Below are positions 38,307 through 46,251 of a DNA stretch of 64,000 bases, one piece after another (position 1 is the first letter of the stretch; the number at the start of each line of letters is the position of its first letter). The DNA lies in contig NZ_RKRA01000001.1 of NCBI RefSeq assembly GCF_003814705.1, positions 372,001 through 436,000 on the forward strand, given 5' to 3'. The DNA comes from Georgenia muralis (GTDB lineage: Bacteria > Actinomycetota > Actinomycetes > Actinomycetales > Actinomycetaceae). Below the pieces are notes generated by a model. It searched no databases and was not told the DNA's origin. It was given only the letters and a program-made list of their open reading frames with translations. A program made the position numbers and the translations under genes.

Positions 38307-39530
38307 ATGGCCGGACCGCAGGGTGCCCGCCGGCTGCTGCTCGTCCACCCGTCGCCCGACCTGTACGGCTCGGACCGCCAGCTCCTCGAGACCGTCGGGG
38401 CCGCCGTCGCGGCCGGCTGGCGGGCGCACGTGCTCCTGCCCGAGGACGGTCCGTTGCACGGAATCCTCCGGGCGCGGGGTGCGTCCACCGCCGTCATGAC
38501 CTTCCCGGTACTGCGCAAGTCCGTCCTCACCCCCGCCGGGATGCTCCGCTGGGGCCTGGCCGCCGTGCCGGCGGTGGTCCGGATGGTCCGCACGCTGCGC
38601 CGCCTGGACGCGGACCTGCTCTACGTCAACACCCTGACCATCCCGCCGTGGCTCCTCGCCGGCCGGCTCGCCGGGGTACCGGCTCTGTGCCACGTCCACG
38701 AGGCCGAGGACGACCAGCCGTGGGTCGTGCGCACGGCCCTGAACCTCCCCCTGATCCTCCCCCGCTCGGTCGTGGCCAACAGCGGCGCGACCCGGGCGTC
38801 GGTGACGGCGACCCGGCCGCGGGTGCGACGTGTCGCGGTCGTCCACAACGGGGTGCCCGACGACGGGACACCGCGCGAGCCCCGGGAACGACGACCGACG
38901 GACCCGCTCGCGGTGGTCGTGGTCGGCCGGCTCTCGCCCAAGAAGGGCGTGGACCTCGCCGTGGAGGCGGTGGCCCGGCTGCGTGCGACCGGGCTGCCCG
39001 TCACCCTCGACCTCTACGGCAGCGTCTTCCCCGGCTACGAGTGGTTCGAGGACCAGCTCCGCCGCAGGGTGGCCCGGCCAGACCTGGCCGGCGCGGTCCG
39101 TCTCCACGGTTACGTCCACCCCACCCGCGCCGCCCTCGAGGCCGCCGACGTCGTCCTCGTCCCCTCGCGGGCCGAGACGTTCGGCAACTCCGCCGTCGAG
39201 GCGATGCTCGCCGCACGCCCGGTCGTGGCCGCCCGCGTGCAGGGCCTCGCCGAGGTGCTGGCCGACGCGCCCCGGACCGGGCTGCTCGTCGAGCCGGGGT
39301 CCGCCGACGCCCTCGCCGAGGGCCTCCGCGCCGTCGCGGCCGACCCGGCGAGGGCCCGGGAGCAGGGCCGGCGGGCCAGGGCGTACGCGCTCGAGCACTT
39401 CTCCCTGCGGCGCTACGGGGAGGCGCTCACCGCGCTGCTCGACGCCGGCGCCGGGACAGGCCGTCGCGGACCTTCCGTGCGGTCATCGCGGCCACGAGCC
39501 CCGGGTCCGCCGCCGCGGCACGCAGGATGA
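38307..39530 (+). CDS. GT4-family glycosyltransferase
   Basis: 407 residues. The N-terminal domain has LLLVHPSPDLYGSDRQLLETVGAAVAAGW; the C-terminal domain has VVVGRLSPKKGVDLAVEAVARL and VLVPSRAETFGNSAVEAMLAARPVVAARVQGLAEVL, the EX7E signature of GT-B retaining enzymes. The last ~25 residues are a basic/proline-rich tail, and the gene's 3' 104 bp overlap the end of the convergent GT2 gene, so the true end of functional protein may be earlier. GGGAGGTGACTC precedes the ATG. Confidence 0.88.
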   Translation: MAGPQGARRLLLVHPSPDLYGSDRQLLETVGAAVAAGWRAHVLLPEDGPLHGILRARGASTAVMTFPVLRKSVLTPAGMLRWGLAAVPAVVRMVRTLRRLDADLLYVNTLTIPPWLLAGRLAGVPALCHVHEAEDDQPWVVRTALNLPLILPRSVVANSGATRASVTATRPRVRRVAVVHNGVPDDGTPREPRERRPTDPLAVVVVGRLSPKKGVDLAVEAVARLRATGLPVTLDLYGSVFPGYEWFEDQLRRRVARPDLAGAVRLHGYVHPTRAALEAADVVLVPSRAETFGNSAVEAMLAARPVVAARVQGLAEVLADAPRTGLLVEPGSADALAEGLRAVAADPARAREQGRRARAYALEHFSLRRYGEALTALLDAGAGTGRRGPSVRSSRPRAPGPPPRHAG

Positions 39531-40326
39531 GAGCCCCGTAACGTGGGTGGGTGCGGGGGCCCCCCGCCCGCAGGTTCATGGCCTCGCGCAGGAGCACCCG
39601 GGCGCGCAGCGCGCGGGGCGGCCGCGGGTGCACCGGCACGGCGTGCACGCCGGCGTAGTGCAGGCGGATGGCCTCGGACGCCGCGATGCTGCGCATCGGG
39701 TCGTGCGTGGACTTGCCGCCGGCGAGCGTGTACCTCGCGCTGACCTCGTCGTGGAACTCCAGGTGACCGGACCCGACGGCCCGGACGGTCAGCTCGTAGT
39801 CCTCCGCGTAGGCCGGCCACAGCCCCGGCGGTGCGTCGGCGACGGCGGCGCGCAGGACGGGGGCGCGCCACACGATCGCCGCGGGGGCACCGGGGGCGAA
39901 GCCGTCCCGCAGCAGGTCGTCGAGCCGCACGCGCCGGCGCCGGGCCCGCATGGTCCGCTCGCCGCCGCCCGGCGCGACGGCCAGGGTCACCCCGCCCACC
40001 CCCGCGCAGTCCGCACCGCGGGAGGGCAGCAGCGCGAGGGAGCGGGCGACCCCCGACGGCACGAGCTCGTCGTCGGCGTCGAGGAGCACGATCACCGCCG
40101 CGGTGCAGGCCCGCACGCCCGCCCGGCGGGCGGCGGCGGCCCCGGCGTTGGACTGGACGAGGGTGGTGCAGCCGAGGCTCCGGGCGAGCGCCGCGGTGGA
40201 GTCGGTGGAGCCGTCGTCGACGACGACGACCTCCTCGGCCCCGCAGGCCCGGGCGCTGGCCACCGCCCGGGCCAGGGTGCGCTCGGCCTGGTAGGCGGGG
40301 ATCACCACCCCGAGCCCGGTGGTCAC
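39427..40326 (-). CDS. Family 2 glycosyltransferase
   Basis: 299 residues. GLGVVIPAYQAERTLARAVASARACGAEEVVVVDDGSTDST and IVLLDADDELVPSGV (DxD-type) define the GT-A fold. The C-terminal ~80 residues are rich in arginine. The GTG start at 40326 overlaps the stop of the polymerase gene (GTGA), making it the last gene of the minus-strand half of the exopolysaccharide cluster. It overlaps the convergent GT4 gene by 104 bp. Confidence 0.87.
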   Translation of the reverse strand: MTTGLGVVIPAYQAERTLARAVASARACGAEEVVVVDDGSTDSTAALARSLGCTTLVQSNAGAAAARRAGVRACTAAVIVLLDADDELVPSGVARSLALLPSRGADCAGVGGVTLAVAPGGGERTMRARRRRVRLDDLLRDGFAPGAPAAIVWRAPVLRAAVADAPPGLWPAYAEDYELTVRAVGSGHLEFHDEVSARYTLAGGKSTHDPMRSIAASEAIRLHYAGVHAVPVHPRPPRALRARVLLREAMNLRAGGPRTHPRYGALILRAAAADPGLVAAMTARKVRDGLSRRRRRAAR

Positions 40327-41726
40327 GGGTGCCCGCCCTCTCCGCGTGCTCCACCGACCCCGCCAGCCTCGGGACCGACTCCGGGAGCCTCGGGGGGCGC
40401 GGCTCCAGCGGTGACGGTCACGCGGTCGGCAGCGGCCGGATCGCGACGTGGGAGCTCCCCCGGCCGGACCCGTCCGGTCCCGCCCACCGGGACGGCCGGT
40501 CGCGCCGGCGTGCCCGCCAGCGCGAGGAAGACCCACGGGAAGGTCATCCAGAACCCGTTCGTCGACGTCGAGGTGAGCACGACGGCGACGAAGACGGGCA
40601 GCGCGCCGAGCCGGTCAGCGCTGCGCGCCCAGAGGGCGAGCAGGAGCACCGCGAACCCGAGCACCCCGACGACGCCGGAGTCGTAGAGCCACGCGATCCA
40701 GAGGTTGCCCACGTACCCCTCGGTCACCCCGGTGATGTCCACCGGGTGCCGCTGCGCGTAGGAGTTCACCCCGAGGCCGAAGAGCCACGCGTCGGCGGCG
40801 TCGAGGTCGGCCAGGGCGAGGCGCCAGGTGTCCACGCGGTACGAGCCGGTCCCGATCTCGAAGTTGAGGAGGTTCTCGATCTTCCACACCAGCGAGCCCG
40901 GCTCCGCGCGCAGCTCGCCCCAGCGGGCGAGGAGGAGCCCGGCCCCCAGGGCGTAGACCATGAGGGCCGGCGGCGACCTGAGCAACCGTCCGTGCCGGGT
41001 GAGCGCCCAGAAGGCCAGCACGACGGCCAGGGCCACCCAGGCCGCCCGGGTGTTGGTGAGCACCAGGGCGATGACGACGGGCAGGGCGAGGAGCAGGTGC
41101 CGCGTCGAGAGCTGACGGCGCCGGTGCACCATGACGGCGAGCCAGCCGGCACAGAGGCCCCCCATGAGGTTCGGCTCCAGGGCGAGCCCCCGCACCCGGG
41201 GCAGGCCGCCCCCCTGGGACGAGGCGACCAGGGGGGTGGTCTCGGGCGGCAGGGCGACGAGGAGGACGAGCGAGACCGCACTGACGGCACCGAGGATCCA
41301 CGTCCCGGTGCGGACGAGGGCGGCGTGGTGCGGCGCGAGCCGGAGCACGAGGAAGTACGCCGCCACCCCGGCGGTGAGGTTGAGCAGCATGAACAGCGAG
41401 CGCACCGGCTCCGGCGCCACGAGGACGGAGGAGAGGAACGACGCCGCCCACCACGCCGCGAGGCCCGCCATCGCCACCGCCCCCGCACGCACCGGCGGTG
41501 GCGTCGTCCCTCGCCCGTCGAGGACGGCCGCGAGAACGAGCAACGCGAGGGCGAGCAGCTCGACCCGCACCGTCGCGGGGCCCACGTCGAGGGCGACACC
41601 GTTGGCGAGCACGGCGAGGAAGAACACGGCGAACGCGGCGCGGACGCTCAGCGCCAGCCGGGGCAGCCACAGGGCCGCGGCGACCGCGGCCGCGGTGAGC
41701 ACCCCCGGCAGCAGGTACTCCCTCAC
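40323..41726 (-). CDS. O-antigen polymerase/ligase-like membrane protein (Wzy-like)
   Basis: 467 residues with about eleven hydrophobic segments and a large extracytoplasmic loop between two late helices (VWKIENLLNFEIGTGSYRVDTWRLALADLDAADAWLFGLGVNSYAQRH), the usual place of the Wzy_C/WaaL catalytic loop. It probably polymerises repeat units outside the membrane. The chosen GTG at 41726 (VREYLLPG) starts the first helix; longer frames upstream overlap the neighbouring glycosyltransferase. The last ~50 residues are a P/G-rich tail. Confidence 0.82.
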   Translation of the reverse strand: MREYLLPGVLTAAAVAAALWLPRLALSVRAAFAVFFLAVLANGVALDVGPATVRVELLALALLVLAAVLDGRGTTPPPVRAGAVAMAGLAAWWAASFLSSVLVAPEPVRSLFMLLNLTAGVAAYFLVLRLAPHHAALVRTGTWILGAVSAVSLVLLVALPPETTPLVASSQGGGLPRVRGLALEPNLMGGLCAGWLAVMVHRRRQLSTRHLLLALPVVIALVLTNTRAAWVALAVVLAFWALTRHGRLLRSPPALMVYALGAGLLLARWGELRAEPGSLVWKIENLLNFEIGTGSYRVDTWRLALADLDAADAWLFGLGVNSYAQRHPVDITGVTEGYVGNLWIAWLYDSGVVGVLGFAVLLLALWARSADRLGALPVFVAVVLTSTSTNGFWMTFPWVFLALAGTPARPAVPVGGTGRVRPGELPRRDPAAADRVTVTAGAAPPEAPGVGPEAGGVGGARGEGGHP

Positions 41727-41743
41727 GGGGGCATCCCAGCACC

Positions 41744-43063
41744 TCAGGACGCGCGAGGGAAGGGGGCCCGCAGCCGCGGCGCCGGAGCGAGCACGCCCGG
41801 CTCGAGCACGGCGGGGACGAGCTCCGGCGCAGTTGCGGCGACCCGCGCCGCGGGGACCGGCGCGACCTGCACGGCCGGCACCGGCTGCGGGCTGGGCACC
41901 CCCCACGTGGCCGCGACACCGGCCCGGTGACCGCTCGGGCGGACCCGCACGGGCCCGTCGACGGCCAGGCGGGTCGCGAGCGTCTCGTAGGCGTCCGCGA
42001 CCTCCTCCCAGTCGTAGCGACGGGCGCGCTCGAGGGAGCGGATGCCGCGGCGGGCCGTGGCGTAGGGGTCGGTCTCGGCAGCCTCGAGGGCACGGGCGAC
42101 GTCCGGGGCGGTGACGAAGTACTCGGCCGCCTCGGCCAGCACGTCGCGGTTGAACGGGACGTCGTAGGCGAGGCACGGCGCGCCGGCCCCGATCGCCCGC
42201 AGCAGCGACGGGTTCGTCCCGCCGACGCTGTGGCCGTGCAGGTAGGTCGCGCAGTTCGCGTAGAGCTGGTCGAGGAGCTCCTGGTCCCACACCCCGCCGA
42301 GGAAGCGCACCCGGTCGTCGGCGAGGGCGTGGACGGTGGCGGTGTACTGGTCGGAGTACGGCGCGGTGCCGACGACGACCAGCGGCAGCCGCGCACCGCT
42401 GCGGACGTATCCCTCGACGACGAGGTGGAGGTGGTTCTCGGGCTCGAACCGGGCAACCGCGAGGTGGTAGCGGCCCGGCAGCAGACCGACCTCCACCAAC
42501 CGGCCGGCACCTGGCGCCACGATCGGTGCGCCGTAGGCGATCTGGTTGCTCTCGGCGGCGAACTCGGCCCGGTAGTACTCCGCGATGCCCTCGGCGTCGG
42601 CGATGAGGGCGTCCGCCCAGCGGACCCCCAGGCACTCCGCCAGGAGGTAGTAGGCCCGTCCCGCCCCGGCCCACTTGGCCCGCCGCCACTCGAGCCCGTC
42701 GACGTGCAGCGCCACCGGCACGCGCAGCGCCCGCAGGGCGGGCAGGAAAGGAGAGTTGGCCGCGTTGAACACCATGGCGACGTCGGGACGGCCGGCGGCG
42801 AGCAGGTGCCCCACCGACAGGGCGGTGTGGGAGAGGGTCTCCAGGCTCTTGCGTCGCAGCGCCGGGAGGTGCACGAGCCGCATCCCGAGGTGCTCCGGCC
42901 GCCCCGCCTCCCCGCCGGTCCGGCAGTACACCCTGACGTCGTGGCCGCGGGCCGCGAGGCGGCTGCCGACCTCCTCCACCGCCGTCTCGAAGCCGCCGTA
43001 GCGGGCCGGGACGCCACGGGTCCCGAGGAAGGCGATGCGCAACCGGCCCGATCCTTCGCTCAT
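41744..43063 (-). CDS. Glycosyltransferase with DUF1972 N-terminal domain (rhamnosyltransferase-like)
   Basis: 439 residues. LRIAFLGTRGVPARYGGFETAVEEVGSRLAARGHDV is the DUF1972 signature of WsaF/Cps-type rhamnosyl- or glucosyltransferases; HLHLVVEGY, VVVGTAPYSDQYTATVHAL and HGHSVGGTNPSLLRAIGAGAPCLAYDVPFNRDVL are the GT-B donor-binding half. The final ~70 residues are a V/P/A-rich low-complexity tail. Start ATG at 43063. It follows the WbaP-like gene on the same strand by 20 bp and could add the second sugar of the repeat unit. Confidence 0.88.
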   Translation of the reverse strand: MSEGSGRLRIAFLGTRGVPARYGGFETAVEEVGSRLAARGHDVRVYCRTGGEAGRPEHLGMRLVHLPALRRKSLETLSHTALSVGHLLAAGRPDVAMVFNAANSPFLPALRALRVPVALHVDGLEWRRAKWAGAGRAYYLLAECLGVRWADALIADAEGIAEYYRAEFAAESNQIAYGAPIVAPGAGRLVEVGLLPGRYHLAVARFEPENHLHLVVEGYVRSGARLPLVVVGTAPYSDQYTATVHALADDRVRFLGGVWDQELLDQLYANCATYLHGHSVGGTNPSLLRAIGAGAPCLAYDVPFNRDVLAEAAEYFVTAPDVARALEAAETDPYATARRGIRSLERARRYDWEEVADAYETLATRLAVDGPVRVRPSGHRAGVAATWGVPSPQPVPAVQVAPVPAARVAATAPELVPAVLEPGVLAPAPRLRAPFPRAS

Positions 43064-43083
43064 GGTGGCCTCGCTTCCTGGTG

Positions 43084-43815
43084 TCAGTACGCGCCGTCGG
43101 CGCGCAGCACGGCGCCCGCGGTCCGCAGGAGGATGGCGACGTCGCGCCGCAGCGAGCGGTGCTCGACGTAGTCCAGGTCGAGACGGACGGAATCGGCCCA
43201 GGACAGGTCCGACCGGCCGCTGATCTGCCACGGCCCTGTGATCCCGGGCTTCACGAGGAGCCGGCGGCGGGCCGTCAGGTCGTACCGGGCGACCTCCTCG
43301 GGCAGGGCCGGGCGCGGGCCCACCACGCTCATGTCGCCTCGCAGCGCATCCCACAGCTGAGGGAGCTCGTCGAGGCAGTACCGCCGGAGGAACCGGCCGA
43401 CGGGCGTGACGCGCGGGTCGTCGTGCATCTTGAACAGGACGCCGTTGCCGTCGCTGAACGCGGCCAGAGCGGCGCGACGGGACTCGGCATCGACCGTCAT
43501 CGAGCGGAACTTGTGCATGGTGAAGGTGCGCCCGTCCCGTCCGACCCGGACCTGCCGGAACAGCACCGGGCCGCCGTCCCCGACGGCGACGGCCAGCGCG
43601 ACGGCCAGGAGGACGGGCGTGAGGAGCAGGAGGGCGAACGCCGAGACCACGACGTCCGTCGCCCGTTTGACGGCGGCCTCCGCGCGACCTGCGAACGCCA
43701 CGACCTGCCGGTCTCGAGCCGGCGTCGACGCCGGCGCCGCCGCGGACCGGCGCGCTGCCGGCGCGGGTGACGGCCAGCCGATCGCCGTGATCGGGCGGTG
43801 CTCCACGATCGCCAC
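43084..43815 (-). CDS. Initiating sugar-phosphate transferase (WbaP/PssY catalytic domain)
   Basis: 243 residues from GTG 43815 (VAIVEH; another GTG at 43806 is possible). A single membrane hairpin (DVVVSAFALLLLTPVLLAVALAVAVG) precedes the bacterial sugar transferase domain: VLFRQVRVGRDGRTFTMHKFRSM, RRYCLDELPQLWDALRGDMSVVGPRPALPEEV, KPGITGPWQISGRSDL. It loads the first sugar phosphate onto undecaprenyl phosphate. The large N-terminal membrane domain of full-length WbaP is missing, as in the monotopic PglC/PssY class. Divergent from the flippase gene. Confidence 0.9.
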   Translation of the reverse strand: MAIVEHRPITAIGWPSPAPAARRSAAAPASTPARDRQVVAFAGRAEAAVKRATDVVVSAFALLLLTPVLLAVALAVAVGDGGPVLFRQVRVGRDGRTFTMHKFRSMTVDAESRRAALAAFSDGNGVLFKMHDDPRVTPVGRFLRRYCLDELPQLWDALRGDMSVVGPRPALPEEVARYDLTARRRLLVKPGITGPWQISGRSDLSWADSVRLDLDYVEHRSLRRDVAILLRTAGAVLRADGAY

Positions 43816-43875
43816 GGGGCCCCCAATCGCCTTGTCCCCTTCCGGCGAGCGTAGGGAGCGGCCGATGAGGGCCGG

Positions 43876-43916
43876 AACCCCCAGACGCGGGGTTCGAGAC
43901 CCCCCATCCGGGGGGT
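43876..43916. promoter_or_regulatory. Two adjacent C-run/G-run inverted repeats in the wbaP/wzx divergent promoter
   Basis: AACCCC (43876-43881) pairs with GGGGTT (43889-43894), and ACCCCCC (43899-43905) pairs with GGGGGGT (43910-43916) across an ATCC loop. They lie between divergently transcribed genes, where an operator for both halves of the cluster would be expected. A similar ACCCCC/GGGGGT element occurs upstream of the peroxidase. Confidence 0.45.
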
Positions 43917-43962
43917 GCCCAACGCCGTCCGGGGCCAGGTGACGGGCGGTACCGTGCCAGCC

Positions 43963-45276
43963 ATGACTCCGGCCTCCGGCGGACCGGCGCACGGCGGGAG
44001 CCCCCCGTCGTCGCCCCTCGTCCGGGCGGTGATGACCACGGTCGTCGGGAACCTGGCCCCGGCGGTGGCAGCGCTGGCGGCCGCCCCGATCCTCGCGCAG
44101 TCCCTGGGCGTGACGGGCCGCGGCGAGCTGGCTGCCGCGACCGCACCGTTCCTCCTCGCCGTCACGCTCGCCACGCTCGGGGTACCGGAGTCCGCCACCT
44201 ACGCGATCGCCCGCAGCCGGGCGGTCGCCGCCCGGACGACGCGGCGGGCCCTCGCCATCCTCGCCGGGGCGGGGGCGGTCGCCGCCGTCGTCGTCGTCCT
44301 CCTCGCCGGGGTGCTCGCCGGTGGGGACCCGGACCTCGCGTCCCTCGTGATGCTCGGGGCCGCCGCGATCGTGCCGGCGCTGGCCGTAGGGGTGCTCCGT
44401 GCCACCGCGGCCGGTCTGCAGGCGTGGGGGCTCGTCGCCCGGGAACGGGTCACCGGTGCCGCGGTGCGCCTGGGCGCGGTGGCGGCCCTCGCCGCCGCCG
44501 GCGCACTCACGCCCCTGACCGCGACGGTGGCCACGGCTGCCGCTCCCGTCGTCGCGGGCCTGGCGTACCTGCCCCTGCGGGGACGGCTCGGTACGGGCGC
44601 CGTCGCGCCCCCGCTGCTCGGCTACGGCCTGCGGCTGTGGGTGGGGTCGCTCTCGGGGGTGCTGCTCGCCCGCGTCGACCAGGTCCTCATGACCCCGCTC
44701 GCCGGTGCCGCGGCGCTGGGCCTGTACGTCGTCGCCGTCAACATCAGCGAGGTCCCGCTCGTGCTCTCGGCGGCGGTGCGCGACGTGACGTTCTCGGCCG
44801 ACGCCGCCGCCCGGGACGACGCCCGGCTCACCGCCTCGGCCCGGCTCAGCGCGGCCGCGAGCGCCGCCGTCGGGCTCGTCGTGGGGGTGACCATGCCCGC
44901 CTGGGTGCCGGTGGTCTTCGGCGCCGGCTTCGCGGCGTCGGTGCCGGCCGCCGGGCTGCTCGTCGTCGCCGTGGTGCTCGGCGTGCCGGGCTCGGTCGCC
45001 GGCGCCGGGCTCTCCGCCCGGGGGCACCCGGGCCTGCGGAGCGCCTCGCTCGCCGTCGCGGCGGTGGTCAACGTCGTCCTCGTCCTCCTCCTCGTCCCCG
45101 CCCACGGCGCGATCGGAGCCGCCGCGGCCACCCTCGTGGGTAGTCTCCTGTCGTCCAACCTCAACATCTGGTGGCTCCGCCGCGTGGCGGGGGTGCCGAT
45201 GAGCGCCTTCTACGGTGTGCGCCGGTCGGACGGCCGGGCCGCGGTACGGGCACTACGGACGGTGCGACGCCGTTGA
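43963..45276 (+). CDS. Polysaccharide flippase (Wzx/MOP superfamily)
   Basis: 437 residues with about twelve hydrophobic segments. The opening VRAVMTTVVGNLAPAVAALAAAPILAQSLGVTGRGELAAATAP and internal LLGYGLRLWVGSLSGVLLARVDQVLMTPLAGAAALGLYVVAVNISEVP are typical of Wzx-type lipid-linked oligosaccharide flippases. It would turn the undecaprenyl-linked unit to the outer face for the Wzy-like polymerase. The ATG at 43963 precedes the first helix. The next gene begins 11 bp after its stop. Confidence 0.88.
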   Translation: MTPASGGPAHGGSPPSSPLVRAVMTTVVGNLAPAVAALAAAPILAQSLGVTGRGELAAATAPFLLAVTLATLGVPESATYAIARSRAVAARTTRRALAILAGAGAVAAVVVVLLAGVLAGGDPDLASLVMLGAAAIVPALAVGVLRATAAGLQAWGLVARERVTGAAVRLGAVAALAAAGALTPLTATVATAAAPVVAGLAYLPLRGRLGTGAVAPPLLGYGLRLWVGSLSGVLLARVDQVLMTPLAGAAALGLYVVAVNISEVPLVLSAAVRDVTFSADAAARDDARLTASARLSAAASAAVGLVVGVTMPAWVPVVFGAGFAASVPAAGLLVVAVVLGVPGSVAGAGLSARGHPGLRSASLAVAAVVNVVLVLLLVPAHGAIGAAAATLVGSLLSSNLNIWWLRRVAGVPMSAFYGVRRSDGRAAVRALRTVRRR

Positions 45277-45287
45277 GAGGAGCTCGC

Positions 45288-46202
45288 GTGCGAGGCAGTG
45301 ACGGGCCGCGACCACGACGGTCTGCGCGGGCACGTGGCCCGGGGTGGGAGGGGCTCGCCGCCCGGACGTCGAGGCGCCTCACGACGACGCTCCGCCAGGC
45401 CCGCCTGGAGATCCGCAACCGGCTGACCAGAGCCCCGGTCACCGGCACCGCTGACGTCGTGGTCTCGATGACCTCGTACGGCCGGCGCACCGCCGCCGTC
45501 CACCTCGCGCTGGAGTCCATCGGCCGTGGCACGGTACGTCCACGCCGCCTCCAGCTCTGGCTCACGGAGGACGAGCTCGCGAGCGGTCTGCCGGCGCCGC
45601 TGCGCCGGCTCCGGGCCCGTGGGCTCGAGATCCTCCCGACAGCGGACCTCGGCCCCCACAAGAAGTACTACCCCTACGTCGCGGCGCAGGAACGGCACAC
45701 GGCGCCGCTCGTCACGGCCGACGACGACGCGCTGTACCCCAGGTACTGGCTGGAGCGCCTGCTGACCGCCTACGGCTCCCGACCGGACGAGGTCTCCTGC
45801 TTCCGCGCGAACGTGATGGGCTTCTCGGGCGACGTTCCCCGCCCGTACGCGCAGTGGCAGGCGTGCACCAGCACCGAGGCCAGCCTCGCGCACCTCATGA
45901 CGGGGGTGGGCGGAGTCCTCTACCCGCCCGAGCTGCTCGTCGACCTCAGAACCCTCGGTACGGGCTTCCTCGACGTGGCCCCGTCCGCCGACGACCTGTG
46001 GCTGCACCACGCCGCGCTCCGGCGGGGCATGCGGGTACGCCAGGTCGTCGGTCGCCGCCTCGACTTCCCTCCGGTGCTCCGCTCTCAGCGTTCGACGCTG
46101 ACGAGGGAGAACGTTGCCGGCGGCCAGAACGACCGGATCGTCGCGAGGCTCTACTCGCCGTCCGACCTCGCGCTCATCCGGGCGGACAGCCGCGACGGGT
46201 GA
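45288..46202 (+). CDS. Putative glycosyltransferase, family not named
   Basis: 304 residues. A basic N-terminus leads to ADVVVSMTSYGRRTAAVHLALESIGRGTVRPRRLQLWLTEDE, then LGPHKKYYPYV and PLVTADDDALYPRYWLERLL. The last looks like a DxD metal site in a GT-A-like fold. No signal peptide or membrane helix. The GTG at 45288 follows GAGAGGAG. Position between Wzx and the chain-length kinase supports a sugar-transfer role in the exopolysaccharide pathway; the sugar is unknown. Confidence 0.7.
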   Translation: MRGSDGPRPRRSARARGPGWEGLAARTSRRLTTTLRQARLEIRNRLTRAPVTGTADVVVSMTSYGRRTAAVHLALESIGRGTVRPRRLQLWLTEDELASGLPAPLRRLRARGLEILPTADLGPHKKYYPYVAAQERHTAPLVTADDDALYPRYWLERLLTAYGSRPDEVSCFRANVMGFSGDVPRPYAQWQACTSTEASLAHLMTGVGGVLYPPELLVDLRTLGTGFLDVAPSADDLWLHHAALRRGMRVRQVVGRRLDFPPVLRSQRSTLTRENVAGGQNDRIVARLYSPSDLALIRADSRDG

Positions 46203-46251
46203 CCTGTGTCACACTGACCACCCCACCACCAGGGACACGAAGGACGGCCCG

